Positions 1 to 15,000 of a DNA stretch of 64,000 nt are shown here, one piece after another; positions within the stretch are counted from its first letter, which is position 1, and every line of letters begins with the position of its first letter. A program made the position numbers and the translations under genes. The stretch spans positions 15,776,020 to 15,840,019 of the forward strand of contig NC_051138.1 in NCBI RefSeq assembly GCF_014839805.1. The letters are read 5' to 3'. Origin of the DNA: Manduca sexta. Its lineage: Eukaryota > Arthropoda > Insecta > Lepidoptera > Sphingidae. The notes under the pieces were generated by a model. That model worked only from the letters and a program-made list of their open reading frames with translations, did no database searches and was not told where the DNA came from.

Positions 1-3000
1 GAGCTGTTCTTGGGCAAGGGAGAAATCTGAGAACTGAAGTAGGCACTGGTCTAGCTTGTTTACAGTTTCCTGGAAGCTGTCACCGAAACTATCCCACAGA
101 GTTCTTATTTTGCGGATTTTCTGACGGATAATCTCTCTGCCATCAGGACTCGTGTGAGTATACAGTTTTTCACCTAGGCTTAAGAATTCTTCAAACGCGG
201 GAGTCTTTTTGTTTCTAGTTTCATAAAGTTCCTTAGCCTTATTCTGTTTTTCTTGAAGGACTGCGTAATCGCCAACAATTTCATTTAAGTCTTGGAGTTC
301 ACCAAGCATACCGTTGAGCCAAGTCTCCATATTATTGTATTCATTCTCGAACGTTTGGTGTTCGGATACAAATACTTCATATTTAGAGATGATCTCATTA
401 ACGACATTGTTTAACGTGTGGTATCTTGTGGCAAGTTTAGATGTTTTATTCGTAAGTTCTGATTCACTTGCTACAGTTTGTTTAGTGTCAGTCAAAGCGG
501 CAAAATCAGCGCTCCTCGATGTAAGTTCGTATTGGATTTCTTTCACCTTATGCAAATGAGCAATTTTAGCTTCTAGATTATTTTTAAGGCTTTGGTCTCT
601 GACTTGGTTTTCTTTAACCTTGAGCCATTCTTCCAGCTCGTCCAGAGTCTTCTGACTTTCGGTCCATTGTTTTAATGTTTCTTTTAATTTCTTTTCTTGC
701 TCTTTGCACTGTGTAGCAAACTGAGTCCATGTTGATTTGAGTTGTTCGTATTCGTTAATAAGAACTGGGTGTCCGTTAACACTTGTAGTTTCTAAAACTG
801 TGTCCAGTTGCGACTTTAATCCCTTTAGCAGTTTGTCGATATCTTTATCTTTTGATGTTACTTTTTCAATAGCTGCTATCTTGGAATCAACATCGTCTTT
901 TTGAGTAACAACGCCATAGTTCAGCATACTATTTTCAGCTACAATGTGGTTAAGACGATCGCGACCATCTTCAAACATTTGCGCGTATTTTTCATGTTCA
1001 ATAACATGAGATTCGCAGATTGCAGTTCTTTTTTCTAGCTCTTTGGCCATGTCTGAATACCTCTCGATAGTTTTTGATAGACTTTTCTCTGCTTCTTCGT
1101 CAGGCATAAGCTTGATCTTCTCAGTCAACTGTGTCAGCATCGACTGATGTATCTCAACTTCTTGGTGTGCGATTTTATTTGCATGTAGCTGAGCTTTCTT
1201 TTCAGGCAAAGTAGGGCAGAGTTTGAATTCTCCCAACTCCTTTTCCTTATCACTGATCCATTTTTGAACTTGATTGAACGTATCATCGAATGACGATCTC
1301 TTATTTATTGTTGTTTCAATGTCCTTAACAACATTGTTTAATGAATCTACAGATTCCTCAAAGTAATCACGAAGAGCTCTTAGTTCATTCCTAATCTCCT
1401 CGCGGCCTTCAGGAGTGATGCCACTAAACAATGCTTCCCCAGACTCAATGGCGCTATTAAGCAATCGCTGTCCAATCTCTTTGTTTTCATTTAGTTTTTT
1501 GATTTGTTCTAGATCAGCAGCTGATGGTTTAGCATGCTTGCTCATTACAGCTAAGTCCTTGATTTTAGCGTTAGTATTTTGAAGCCAATTTTGAACTCTG
1601 CAATAGATTTATTGTATGTGGCTTTGTTATCCTTCAAATCCTTAAGCCTTGCTAGATGTGCTTCTGTGAACTTGCTGACTGCCTGATATCTGGCCACTAA
1701 ATGGTTGATGTATTGTAGAACGCGAGAGTCAGGATTGCGAGCCAAGATTTTCTCGCCAGTTTCAGTTAGTTTTGTGATCTCTGCTCCGTAATTCTTTACC
1801 TCTTCATTTAATTTATCAATTTCACTTATTTTACCGTCAATTTCCTTGACATCAAGTAAATTCGTAGCTTCAAGCCTAACTTTATTTTCCTTATCTTTCA
1901 ACCATTCAGATACATTTTCCATTAAACTTTCATATTCCTGCCAAGCATCAATATTGTCTTTAAGTCGGTTTTTGATTTCATCGCAGTTAGCCATCAACAC
2001 ATCTAGATTTTTCTTAGCCTTCTCGGTCTGTTGCGCAGCTTCTTGTGCACAAGCAGGTTCAGCGACAAGTTTTAATATGTCACAAGCTTCTTGAAGTTCT
2101 TTCACTTTGGCGACACAATCAGCAATACCACTTTCTACATCATGCAACGCGGCAGTTTTAACTTCTAAGTTATATTTATCGCTGTTTACATCAGGCATAC
2201 ACCATCTTGTTTTGTCATCTAAGATCTTCAAATTTCTATTAAACATAGCAAGTTTGTCAGTAAACAGTTTTTGTAAGAATGTTAAGAGTGTTATTTCCGT
2301 CTTATTTGCGTGGACCAGTACGCTCTCAAATCGTTTCTGTAAAGTACTCAATTCTTTAGGAACTAAAGATTCATAGAAGCCTGGATAATTGTCATTCATT
2401 TCAGACACATTCTGTGTAAGATTGTCAATTTCATCATTAAGATTTTGCAGTTCGGCTTTGCACGCCTGGCATTTCTTAAGACGATCTAAAATCTTTGCAT
2501 TGTCTCCCGTCATGTCATCACATTTAATAATGTCTTCACGGATTTTGCTTACATTATCCGATAGACGTTTAATGTTGTCCTTTAGTTTATTTTCCTTAGA
2601 TTCCAAAGAAGAAACTGCACCCTCTAAGTTATCTGCAAGGGATTGCAAAGCCTGGAACTCATTATCCAAGTAATCAATGATCGAAGAAACTTGACCACTT
2701 GGAATACTCTTATTCAAATTGCTAATTTGTTCATACTTGCTCTTGATACTGTTCTTTAAGCCTTGGTATATTGGTAACTCTTCCTTGTATTTAGTTAGGT
2801 GACTATGAGCGAATCTGATCTCTAAGTTTTCACAGGCGTTTGACAAGTTTTGGCCAGTTTCACTCAACCAAGCGACCACCTGATCTTTCGTATCATCAAT
2901 TTGTCTCCATACCAATAATTGGGATTCTAAATCTTGTATTCTTTTTATGACAGCATCATTCATCTTTTCCCATTGTGTTTGTGAATTCAAGAATGCTTCT

Positions 3001-6000
3001 TCTAGTGGACTCGTGTCAAATCCTCCCAAAGTAGATGCTTGCTTGAGTACAGATTGCTTAATGACTTCCATTTGATCGAGCAAACCTTTAGACCGCTTCA
3101 ACAGTTCATACGATTTCTTTGCTTTGTCTAAAGCTTGTGCAGTTTGAACGTAATCGTTGGGTGATTGTTTGCATTCATTGTGCAACTGTTCGGCTCTGCT
3201 CATTTCTCTATCAAATGCTACTGTGAAATTTTTCAATTCCTGTAGTGTCGACGACAAGAAAATGTATTTATTCTTCGTGTCTCTCATAGAGTTAACAACT
3301 TGGTCCCAGCTGTTGTCAGCAGCAGACATAGTATTCTGTATTGTTCCCATGTTAGGCTGGTCTTCCCTCATTAAGTGAAGACCTTCCTCTCTAAGTTCCT
3401 TTCTGATGGACTGCTTGTCCCTAAGCTCTGCGTCAAGTTTGTCTAGTTGTTCGGTCATGTCTTGGATGGTAGCTTCTGTTAATGGTAGTGGTTTTTGTGC
3501 CATCTCATTGAGTACACTCTGGATGTTGTGTAACACTTCATTCAGCGCATTATGTTGCTGATTAAATTTATCCCATCGCGCGCCAACCTTCTGTACTAAA
3601 TTCTTTTTCGACGTGACTTGATTTAGTAAAGCATCGGCTTTCATTTCAATTTCTCTTACCAGACTGACCGGTGACATTATTCTGCCAGTATTCTGATCCG
3701 TCACCTTTATTCTTGAAGGACCGTCCAATAAAGCTACATTGCTTTTCCATTCTGGAATCTTAGTAATCACATTCACAAGTTCTTGCCTAAGAACTTCGTA
3801 CCTCTCTGGAGTTAGTTTTGGTCCTTCAATCTGGTACTGGATATGACCAAGTTGCTGTTTAGTATCATCATACCAGTTCAATAAATCGGACCACTTTTGT
3901 AGTACACCCTTGTTTTGTTGTATGTTAGTCTCAATAATTTGGTAGTGTTGCGCGATATTTGAGTATGTTTCGCTCAATGATCGCGATTCGTCCGGGTGTG
4001 AAGCCAATGTCATATTCTTGATTTCGTTGTAAATGTCTGCGAACTCTGGAGCCTTAGCTGCATGTTCTTGCAAAAGCACATGCATAGATTGCAGCGTAGG
4101 CTCCACTTTGTCAGCGCCTATTTGATCGTAACTCTCAGTTTTTCTTCTGAAATCTGTGATCCAGTTGTCGAAATTGTGTAGTTTCGTCATGAATTCTTGT
4201 CTTACAATAATCTTATCAGAAAGTTCGTTGACTCTGGTTCGAACAGTTTCGGCAAGATCATTTGTACGTTGTTTAATATCAGACACCTTGTTCTTCAACA
4301 ACGTTGCTCCTTCCGGTTGTATGTTATGGCAAATGTTGTCACATATTTGCGATAAACTAATTATTTTAGCTTGTTGCTGTGATATTTCATTGCCGAATGA
4401 TTTAAGTCTGTTTAATTCTCTGTCTAGTTTCTCAACTTGCGGAGTCTCCATTTGTACGCTACGACTACTAATCAATTTCTCTCCATTTTCTATCCATGAT
4501 TCCAATTTCTCAGCTTCACGTTCAAAGTTTTCCCAGTTCGTGACGAGTTTATCCAATTTGCTGTTCCATTGATCGGCGAGATCGTGAACTATTGCCCAAC
4601 GAGAATGGATAGCGTCTACTTCATCAGGAGCACTAGTCTTACCTGACAACTGGTGGCTGACGCTGGACAGTATTTGCAAGTTGGTTAATTGTTTATCACA
4701 ATCCGTGATCAACGCTCTTGATTGCTGCTGCATTTGCTGTGCTTCAGGCAATGTTGTGGGTTTAGGAACATTACCCAATTTAATTTCAGCTTCCTCAATC
4801 CATGGCTTAATCTCTGCGACGCCTTTTTGATACTTCTGCCAGCTGGCTAAATCGTGTTCAACTACTTTAGTTTGATGTTCAGTGGATCGTTGTAAGTCTG
4901 CCATCATTTTCTCTAATAAGGCAACGTCTCCCTTAAGTCTCGTGGCGTCCTGGACACGATGTTCCATCGCCAATTTATTCCCTTGATCAGCAACGTTTCT
5001 GATAATTTCCAATTTTTCGCTAATGACCTTTTGTAGCGCTTGAGACTTTTCAACTCTTGCTTCGGGTGTAATATTTTCGGAACGGATTTCGGATACGAGA
5101 GCTGGACTTTCCTTTTTGATCCATTCTCGAACGTGTTCTAGTTTGTGTTCAATTTTGACCCACTCTTCATTGACTTTCTGCAATTGTACCACTTTAGTCT
5201 GAACTTCTTCTTCAACTTTACCTAATTTACGTTCAATAATCTCTAGATCTTTTTCAATAACGGGCTTAGGTTTGTTGGCTGTAAGTGAGCGTAGGTCAGT
5301 GTAAGCCTTTTGAAGCTGTGGCAGCTTCTCTGTCTTAGCCTTTTCTATATCAACACTAAGTGTTTTTGTTTCTTGTAATTCACGACCGATATTTGTAACA
5401 CCAAGCTCCAGGCCTGGATGTGTAACGTAGCTTTCGATTTTGTCTATATCTGACAGCAACTCCTCCTTCTGGTACTCATAATTGGACCAAACCTTTTGCG
5501 TGTCACGGAGTTTGTGGAGGCGATCGGTGGAGGTTTCATAGGCTGTGTTCCATCCAGTTTCAAGGGTCTTTACATCCTCCCTAACAAAGGCTGGAGCATT
5601 GGCATCCTTGATGAGCTCTTTGCCTCTTTGGAGCATGGACATGACTGAAGGCCTGTGGCGATCCAATTTTTGTACGGCAGCCTGTTGCTCCAATACGAGT
5701 TGCTCGACGTGTTGTAGCGACTGCGGTTCCGGCACGACCATGGCTTGCTCCTTAGCGCTCTCAAGTACACAGATAACTTCGTGCACCTCTCTGCGGTAAG
5801 TGTAGCAGCGCGTGTACGTCTCAGTCTTAATCATAGTAATCTCGATGGTCGGTATGAGATTCTTGTACCTCGCAATAAGGTTCTCAAGTTTGATTTGTTC
5901 CTCTTGAGCCTCCGACTCTGAGCAGTGGTTAGTGAGCATATCCAGGGTTTGCACGAGCCATTTCATGTCCTCGCGCTTTTTGTCTGCCTCGCGACAGATG

Positions 6001-6002
6001 TT
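1..6002 (-). CDS. Msp300: Msp300 giant exon: long run of spectrin repeats, runs off the window
   Basis: One exon of at least 6002 bp, acceptor TTCACAG, beginning NICREADKKREDMKWLVQTL. The frame is open from 6002 to 1554 and, after a shift of one base, from 1608 to 1 with no stop. The protein is charged, helical and Trp-periodic throughout (WLSETGQNL, WLKDKENKVR, WISDKEKELGEF, WLKVKENQVR), consistent with many consecutive spectrin repeats at about 110 residues each. No KASH-type membrane segment is seen, so the C-terminus is further left. The shift is described separately. Intronless repeat blocks of this size are plausible for insect nesprin genes. Confidence 0.92.
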
Positions 6003-9000
6003 CTGTGAATGGAATCAATATTATTGTACTCACTGACCTACATAAATTAATTAATGAAAGACAAGGCATTTGTAAATAATAAAGACAAAAAATATATTGG
6101 CCTATTACCATCAATTCCCGCAGCTGCATCCAAGCAAGCAAATAAATAGAAGAATAATTATTTATTTTAATTTTGAACCTATAAATACAATGTATATTTA
6201 AACGTCCTTCAATGACTTCTAGACGACAAATTTTTTATACCAAAAAACAAAACACACTAACAAAAATTCTAATGCATCAATTTAACCATAGCTCGAAAAT
6301 CTGCTATTTAAGCTACATAAATACTAATTCAATCTTTTTCTTCAGTTCGACTATGCTTTTCCATACCTGGAAGATAGTCTTCTCCCGCTCGAAGGCCTCG
6401 GCGGAGTCGACCTCGCGCACGATGCTGTCCATGGTCTTGTCGACGTGGTCCATCCAGCGCTCCATCTCGCGGAACTTGTCGCGGTACGCGTCCCATTTGG
6501 CCGAAATGCGTTGCAGCTGCTGCCTGAAGTGCTCCACTCTTTGAACCTACAGTCAAAAAATTTATAATGTCATTTCGGATCCACGAAATTGGCTTCGTAT
6601 TGGTTGGCCTGAGGTAATTAGATGACAATTGACTAATGTAAATTGATTAATATTGAACAATTCATGTTTTTTTTTTTACTAAAGTTTTTTTTTACTAAAG
6701 CAGTAAGCAAGATATTCTGATATGGCAATACAACTCTTAAACCACCTACAAACTGATAAACTAAGGGAGCGAGTATCTATGGTTCTGTACGGTGGCCCTC
6801 TATCACCTTGTAGGGAGGAGGTGAGGTCGACTAAGCGTGGACATTTGGCACCTCCGTTTAACTGTTCGCGATCAAAGAATGATCTTTTGTATATTTAAGT
6901 ATTTTCAAGAATGAAATATTAGGATCAATACCATCCATATTCACAAGGCAAGTCATATTATAAACTTACCGTGCTCTCCCACTCTTGCTCGCACTTCTTG
7001 ACTGATTCCTCCAAGACGGTGTCTCCGGTTTGTTGCGTGTAACTGGTGGCAATCTTCTTGAGGTTCTGCAGGCAGTGTTCCACCTGCATCACCTTGCCCT
7101 GATTGCGGAAGTATTCCTCGTTTCTTATCAGGATGCCGTCAGCGTCATCGCTTTGGTTATAGGCCTGCACAGAAAGTAAAGTTTTGTTTGAAGATTACTC
7201 CATTATATGTTGTAGTAATTATTAGCTTCCTGTGTGATGTAGGGAATATAGAACAAAAAGATGGTGAACAAGAGTTTTCAAATGCTTTCATATCCAGCAA
7301 CCATCATGAACTTTAGAAAGTATTATTACTTGTAAATAAAATATGAGTTTAACGGCGACCTTATAGCCTTAGGAGAGTGTGAAGAGTGGCCTCATATTTG
7401 GACGAAGGTTTACCACCCACCTGCTCCTCATAAACGATCTCGGTCTCGATATCCTTGATGCAGTGATGGAAGACGGTCTCGTCGAGCCTGAACTCCAGGC
7501 GCATGAGGTGCGGCGGCGCGCGGTCCAGCAGCTCGCGCCACCTGCGCTGCAGGTCTTCCACCATCTGCACTATCCGCGGACGGTCTTCTTCGTTCACCAG
7601 CTGAATATTAAAATAAGAATGAGTAATCACCAACAAACATTCAAGACACTAACCTAAGTCGCTTAAATTTACATAATATCTTTCCCTGAGACTTTAAAGT
7701 TAGTTTGTGTCACTGGGGATCCCAAAATAACCATCCAGCCCGATGGGGCTGCCGATGGGCAAAATGGTTCTAATAATCCCAAAACAAGAATTTAGGACAT
7801 ATGAGTTGTGCAAGAGTCAGGAGTTCGACGCCTAAATTTCCTCACCTCAATAAGCTCCCGTCCAGACCGCACGAGCTCGGACACGGCTCTCTCGTCAGCG
7901 CCCTGGAAAAACCGTTTGTGGTAGTCGACGGCCTGCTTGGTGTCGACCCTGGGGTCCGTGAGCAGGGACTCGGCGCGCGAGGCCCACTCCTCCACGGCGC
8001 GGCGTTTGCTGTCAAAGTCATCCCACGCACGGACCAGCCGCTGCAGGTCGGCCTCGCGACGTGTCGCCTCGGAGGACACGTGGGCAAACCTAACAAATAA
8101 AAATGAGAGAAATTAATTCATAAAATAAACACATATAGCAGAACATCTCAATTAGATTTATTTTCCAGTCATGAGAAACGAGCCCGCGGCCTCGCGCCTT
8201 TCTACCAAATCGTGTCACTACTAACAGTATTGTGTTGAATAAAATACGAGTGCACAAGTTAGTGTGATTGGGTGTTTTAGGGCTAACTTAGGCAGAAATC
8301 GCTGAACACATTCACGTGAAATATGGCACACAGATTAAATCTAGATTAGATCTACTTTTTACCTTTATTCCGATAAATAGTATAGCCGTGATCAGATCCT
8401 AGTTATTTTAAAAAGCACTCTACCTCTCGTTGAGGTCCCTCATGAGCCGCAGCTGGTCGGTGACGTCAGCGCTCTTGTCTGTATCAGCGGCCTGCACGAT
8501 GTTCTGGAACACCTTGTTTTTGCTCTCCAACATCGACCGGTAGTAGGTGGTCCGCGAGAAGAACGAGCGATGCACCTCGTACCGTTCCTCGATTATTTCC
8601 CTATGAAAATAATATATAACATAACTTGGCTTACAGCCTTCTTCAAAAATCCGCTTAGCAGTAGTCGAGAAAATAGGCACATAGGTAACATTAGTCACGT
8701 TTCGTGAATCTTTTTCCTATTCAATTGGGTAGATTTCTCCATAAATAGTATATCAAATCTGAGTACTCTACATAAGCATTAATTTCCGCCCGAAATTAAA
8801 ATTTACTCAGTAAAAATCTGTGATCATGAATGAAAGCACAATATATATAATAGCTCACCGTCGAGTCTCTCCCGTGGTCCTCAACGTTTCCTCAGCCCTG
8901 TCGAGCCAGGAGCCGATCTCCTTCTGTCCGCTCTCGAGCGACTCATGCTGCACAAGTAGTTGTCTGTATTGATGCAGCTTCACGGGGACTGTGGCTCTCA

Positions 9001-12000
9001 CTCGGACCAGAGACTCCTTCTGCTGCTTCAGCTTGGACATGTTTGATTCTACCTCGTCGCGAGGCATCTCTGCTATTGCACTTTGGAACGTTCTAGAAGG
9101 AAATAGAGTTAGAATTATTTTAATGATAATGCCTTTTCCATCGATTTCTATGTGTGTGTATAACACAAGAACAAAGTGAGAAAGTATTTTAGACCTACGC
9201 GACAATTACCCATATCTTATATGTTTAAGCCTGTATTCAACAATTCGTCAAGTATCTGTGTCATCTTTTGAATTTATTCGCCGAAAATCCTGTTGTCATA
9301 TCAATTATTGCTAGCTCTTACACTAAGGATAGTCCCAAAATTTATAATGTGTCTCCATATTCCTATATTTGTAATTGGATTTATTTCTTTCAAATCAATA
9401 TGCTTTACAAGCAATTCGGCATTAGGTAATGAAGTAACCCACTTGATAATGTACATCTAATTAAATATTAGCCAGTTCCTCACCTGCTGATGCTCTTGAA
9501 CAGCTCCTCATGGTGTTCTATCTGCGAGTTGAGCTGCAAGAGCTGGTCGATGTAGGCCTGTATGTCGGTGGTGTTGGCGCGCGGCTGCCGGCCGAGCAGG
9601 TTGTCCGCTGCCGTCAGCCAGGAGTCCAGCTCGCGGATACCGTTCGCCAACTCGCGACGGTGACGCAACGCATCGCCACCGCGGACATATCTACAAAGGA
9701 TCATTTTTTTTACACTTTAATATAATGCCGCTATTATTTATCTAATACTTCGTCTAATATCGAGAAATTTCGTGCAGACGTTTGTATATTTATCGAGTGA
9801 TTAAACCGATAAACTGATTTGGATTTTGAATGACTTGGAAAAACCATGGGTCAACTTAAAATAATAATGTTTGCTTTCTGTCCATGCTTAGTGCAATTGC
9901 AATACACAGTGCTTTACTATTCAAAGTTATTTTTACTGTCTTCGATCAGTACGTCTGGCAGGAATTTAAGCGTTATCGCAACATTAACGTTATGGTTTTG
10001 TCGAAGTAAGTTTTTATTTGGAAATTTGAACAGTATAGAACAATATATGGAACTAAAAACGGCAGTGTTACCATTGCGCGCGTGTAAACTTCGAATGGTA
10101 AATTATGTAACCATGGTAACGGTTAAGTTAAAATTTATGGAAATCGGCAGCTCGAATTTGTTTTTTTGGCTATATTATTGTCAAACAATTATCGAGAAAT
10201 ACGAAAGTTAACTTACTCCATACGAATAATATTATATCGCGTAAATTCCTGCTAGGAGTACAATAGCTATTCTTACCATCAGGCTACCGAAATTTCGTCT
10301 CAGCAACTTGTATAATCGATAGACATTATAAAACAAAGTCCCCTTTCCTGTCTGTTTGTTATCGATTTTCTTAAAATCTACTGAACGGATTTTTATGTAA
10401 TTTGGTATAGAGATAGTTTAAGTTTAAGACCCTGGCAAAGTTATATGCAATACTTTCTATCCCGGGAAACTATAGAGCGAGACTTTTATCCCGGAAAACT
10501 CCTTCACGTGGGCAAAGCCACGAGTAAAAGCTAGTTGTAAATACAATACTTAGTAAGTAATCGTTTGACATTTTTTTTATTTAGTTATATTGCAATAACA
10601 CGTCTTCTCAGAAATATATTTTATGTTTAATTCCATACATTCTTAGAAATCAATCACACCCGATATCTATAATAGAATGTAATACTTTTATAATACCTAT
10701 GCGGTTGTAAATTTATAATCAGTACTTGAATGAACAAAACTGAAATCATTGTCTGTGATTTCGAAGTAGAGAATTTTTAAAATTTGTTAAAACTAACATT
10801 TTATCGAGTTAAAATTTGTCTGTATGCTTTTTTGTTTGTCCTGGCTAACATCACAGTCGAAGAAACAGCCGAATCGATTTTTACAAGGCTTTTCCCGATG
10901 CTACTCTAACTTACTATTATCCCTGTAACGAAGCTGCTATTAAAGGACAATTGAAATAAATGACATCGATACATTAGGTGGCGCAGCAACAGCTAAAGAT
11001 CTTTATTTTCCTTAATTATAAAAGAAACGAATTCAATAGTAACTGCTAATACTCCTACTAGCTGGTGGTAGGATATATTTTATACCCGAATAGCAACCAC
11101 CGTACGCAAGATGTCAAAACCCGCTACAGTTGCCCACATAAAAGTGTTGCGTTCCAGAATCAGCCTGTGTATATCCGGTTCCAACAGGCCGGCATAATTG
11201 TATCGACTGTCGAGGGGTAATCATATCTCGTCAGTCGACATTCTATAGGTCCCCACTCCAATTACCATCAGGTGGGGGCACTTTGTCGTGACCACATAGA
11301 AAACAATTATTACATTGAACTTTTAATACTACGTGAATTAATCAAGTTTTCTCTGCAACAGCCAAGTCTATTACTAAACCAATTTGCTTATCCTGTCAGT
11401 TAGCAACCATTCGACAAACGACTGTTTGGAATGCGTGACGAACATTATCGCACCGTTGTTTGACCCCTCATTGGAAAACAATGCCGAACGATTACACCAA
11501 CTACAATCTTATCACTCAATGCACTTAGTGTAAGCAGTACAATAAATTCTTTAAATTACTTCATATATTTACATCTTGAATATAGATTACGTTTATAATA
11601 TCTATCGCCTATATTTTGGTCCAGTTAAAGCGCCAGTTTAAACTGTAAAATCCTGTATTTGTTCCCATGGTGAGTCATAAAAAAACAAATTTTCCGTTTT
11701 CAAAATAACACGCTTGAATTGCAGGGTGTAGGCATTTGTGCTCGTTACTGCGGTAGACTAGCCTATCTATCTATTTATTATTAGAATACTAACAATACTG
11801 GAAAAATTATAATTGTCAACAACTCACCGTTCAGCTTCTTCCCATATGCGCTCCCAACGCTCCGTAATCTCAACGTATTTCTTCTTGATTTCTGAACTGA
11901 TTTCTTCAGAGCATGTTGCTGCTAAGAAACCAGCCGCGTCGCCTAATCTCTGGTGCTTCTCTTTCCACACAGTTAAATCATGGAAGAACTCTAATCTGTC

Positions 12001-15000
12001 GTCTTCTGACACTCTCAGCATGTGTTGAGCTCTGTCTAGCCAAATCGTGAATTCTTCTACCAAAGTACTCCATCTCTCCCAGTGAGCAATCACTTCTTCT
12101 AAAACACTCCTAGCACATCTCACGTCGGAAGCAACTCTTCTCCAAGTCTCAGAAACGTCTTTCAAAAAGGCATCGATTTCTCTTGATTCAGTCCTGTCTA
12201 CTTCACAAACTCTCTTATATTCCTCAGCTACTTGTTTAATATCAACGTACGCTCTATCAAATTCTTGGAAAATCTTATTCTTAGTGACAAAATTATCATA
12301 ATCATCTAATAAGGCACGAACATGGTCAATGCGACCGTACTTGCCGGTCCACGCGGCAAGCTTAGCTTTAGTCAGTTCTGTGAACGCTACGATGCAGCAC
12401 TTGTGCTCCATGTACTTTAACCTGGCTTTCCTCTGTGGCGCCCTACGACTGACTTCCTCAAGCCTGTCTCTCATGTGCTGCAGCCTTTCGCCAGGTATTC
12501 TCGCGGCGTCGGGTGAACGCAGGGCTGCCTCGAATCTGTCTACTATATCTGGAAGTCCAGCAAAGAACGCGCTATGTTCCTCTAGTTTCTCGCTGATAAT
12601 TGCCGCTGTCCTCTCGTCCAAACTGGTCGGTATTTCGTCGAAGTATAAAAGATATTCTGCTTTTGCTAACCATTCGCCTACGACTCTAAAGTCTCCCGGC
12701 AGTTCCGAGTCCAGAAGCCAGAGCCATTTCCTGTGGAGCCGTTCAAGTTCGACCCACAAGGCGACGAGCTCACGCCAGGACTTGGGCGCGATGGCCACAA
12801 GGCTCTGCGTGTACATGAGTTTCTCTAGTTTAAGGTAGATGGGCTCGCGTGCGAGTCTTTCGTTTTCGGCGCGCACGTAGTCTTCGTAGTTCCGCGACAG
12901 GGTGCGCGATTCGTATTGCCTTTGAATTGTGGTGACGCGCTCCGTCAGCCACATTCGCAGAGATTCGTACTCCTCTTGTACTGCCGCTACAGCATCCGGT
13001 CCAGTCGTCTGTTAACAATGAGCATAATGATTATTATAGATATTTAATTTATACACTCAGAGAGTACATGTATGAGAAAAGTTAAAATATGATGTTGAGT
13101 GGCGCTGTTTCGATTTACTTTATTGGGCTGTTAAAGATTGTCCTTGCACCGCTCTGCTCCTTTAAAGTGTAAACATTCTCTAACAAGCTACAACTTGACT
13201 TACCTTAGGTTCAGGGTATTTGTGCAGGAACTGGGCTACATAAGTCATGATGGACCGTTCGTCTGGCTTGTCGACATCAACATCTTCGGCGTCCAGCAGC
13301 CGCGCGATGCCCAACTCGGTCTCGGCAACGTCGAACGCGTGCTCCAGCCGTTGCCGGTTCGTCTTGCGCTTCATCTCCGCCAGGTTGATCAGGTTCGCTT
13401 TGATCGCGTCGATAATCGCCAAGAACGCGATACCATCGCGCCAGGACGGGCCGAAGTCTGTTACTAGGATGTTTGAGTCCCTGATAAAAAAAAATGTAGG
13501 GTAAATTTAAGTATTCTTGAACCTTTGATTACCGTTTTGGGCATATAGATAGGCGTATATGCTATTTATTTATGTTTTAAGTCTTCTTTCGGAAATTAAT
13601 TAATAATATCACCTACATAGAGGGTTACCCAGCTTTTAACTCAGAGGGAGGAACAACATTTATCTTCGAGAAGGCGTGGAAAGTGCCAAATTTCTATAGT
13701 CCCATATAGTCCCACTGTTATAATAACGTGATTAGCTTTTGATGCCAAAGTGGAAATTCCATATAGGTAGTCCCAATAATTGAACATATTAAACAAGTAC
13801 TTACAAAAGTATGTACTTGTGTTAATCTTGCTTGATAATCTGGGGTGCAGCTGACCTACCCTCCCCCTTAGTCCACCGCCCTTGCATCCACAATTTATTT
13901 ATATTAGAAAACTATACAAAAAATACAATGCGCGAGATATTTTCACGTCACTCAGGAGCAGTGAAGCCGGAATAATGACTGTGTTGCACCACAGTAAGCA
14001 ATCTTTATTATGTGAAATAGCCTGCGTAGCCAAAATGGTCTTAAGACCGGATCTACATTTGAGCCTGCCTAACCATGAAGCACATGGAACGTCACCTTCT
14101 GTTACAGTACATACTTTTTAGTTTCAAAGGCCTCTCTGATAGCATCGAGTTCCCAACCCCTTGGTGTCTCCTTCAATAATAGCCCTTCTTTAGGAGGTCT
14201 TTTCTTGTTGTTTGTGGACAGAATAGGCGTGGCGCTTACTATGACCCTAAGCGGGTTTTATATATCCGTCATTTAGTTATAAATACTCACTTAGGCAGCG
14301 CATTGGCGACCCACTGCAGCAGGGTCTTTTTGGCGCCCTGCTTCCACTTGTCCTCGGCGCGCTGCGTGGGCGTCGCCGCACCGGACTCGTACGACATGGC
14401 CGACGCGCATCTCGACCCGCCCAGGTACTCTAGTGCTCGGCTGTTCTCCTCGATCTATTGACAAACATCCAATTAAATTCAGTAAGTTTAAAATATGGCA
14501 AAAAAATACAACACGACTCCGTTGTTTTATTTATGATTGCTTGAGAAACTAAAACGTGATTGACTAATTAGCCTGTCGCTTAAATCACAAACATAAAATT
14601 AAACGACGGACGAGTCGCGTTTTAATCATTTCCAAGGGGGCTAATAACTTTTCGTTTGGAAATTCGAACGTCAAATGCTTAGTATTAAATAATTTATATT
14701 AAATTATGCAGTAGTTTATAGTAATAAAAATAAATGTTCATTATATTATTGAAAAATGTAAATCAAATTAAAATAATAACTTTTTAATATATTCGCGGGT
14801 AGTTTGCGAGTCGACATTGCCCATTACTCGATACGTCGCGGTCGCCTTTGTAGTTACAAATTAAATTGTTCACCAATGTCTAAATCCCGTACATCTGTGC
14901 CATTACATGGTCGTTTTTATTATGTACTTCGTGCAATTAAGCCCGCAGTCTTAAAATTTGTGCTAGTGATGTGATTTCATGAATCAGGCCTGTTTAAATA

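Larger units (their letters stand above)
9691..11827 (-). other. 2.1 kb intron with Helitron and interspersed repeat
   Basis: Lies between the 1181 bp exon and the next spectrin exon. It holds a 219 bp Helitron (10316-10534) and a lepidopteran-type interspersed repeat (11061-11290). I see no coding exon in the remainder. Homology to the right arm starts at 11622. Confidence 0.7.

Noticed and set aside
1846..2673. Plus-strand frames within the giant exon (and others up to 5800)
   Set aside because: They are antisense shadows of the spectrin-repeat coding strand.
6109..6123. Possible 15 bp micro-exon (LRELM) before the giant exon
   Set aside because: Direct joining of the exons gives IFQNICREADKKREDM, a normal continuous spectrin helix, so the micro-exon is not needed.
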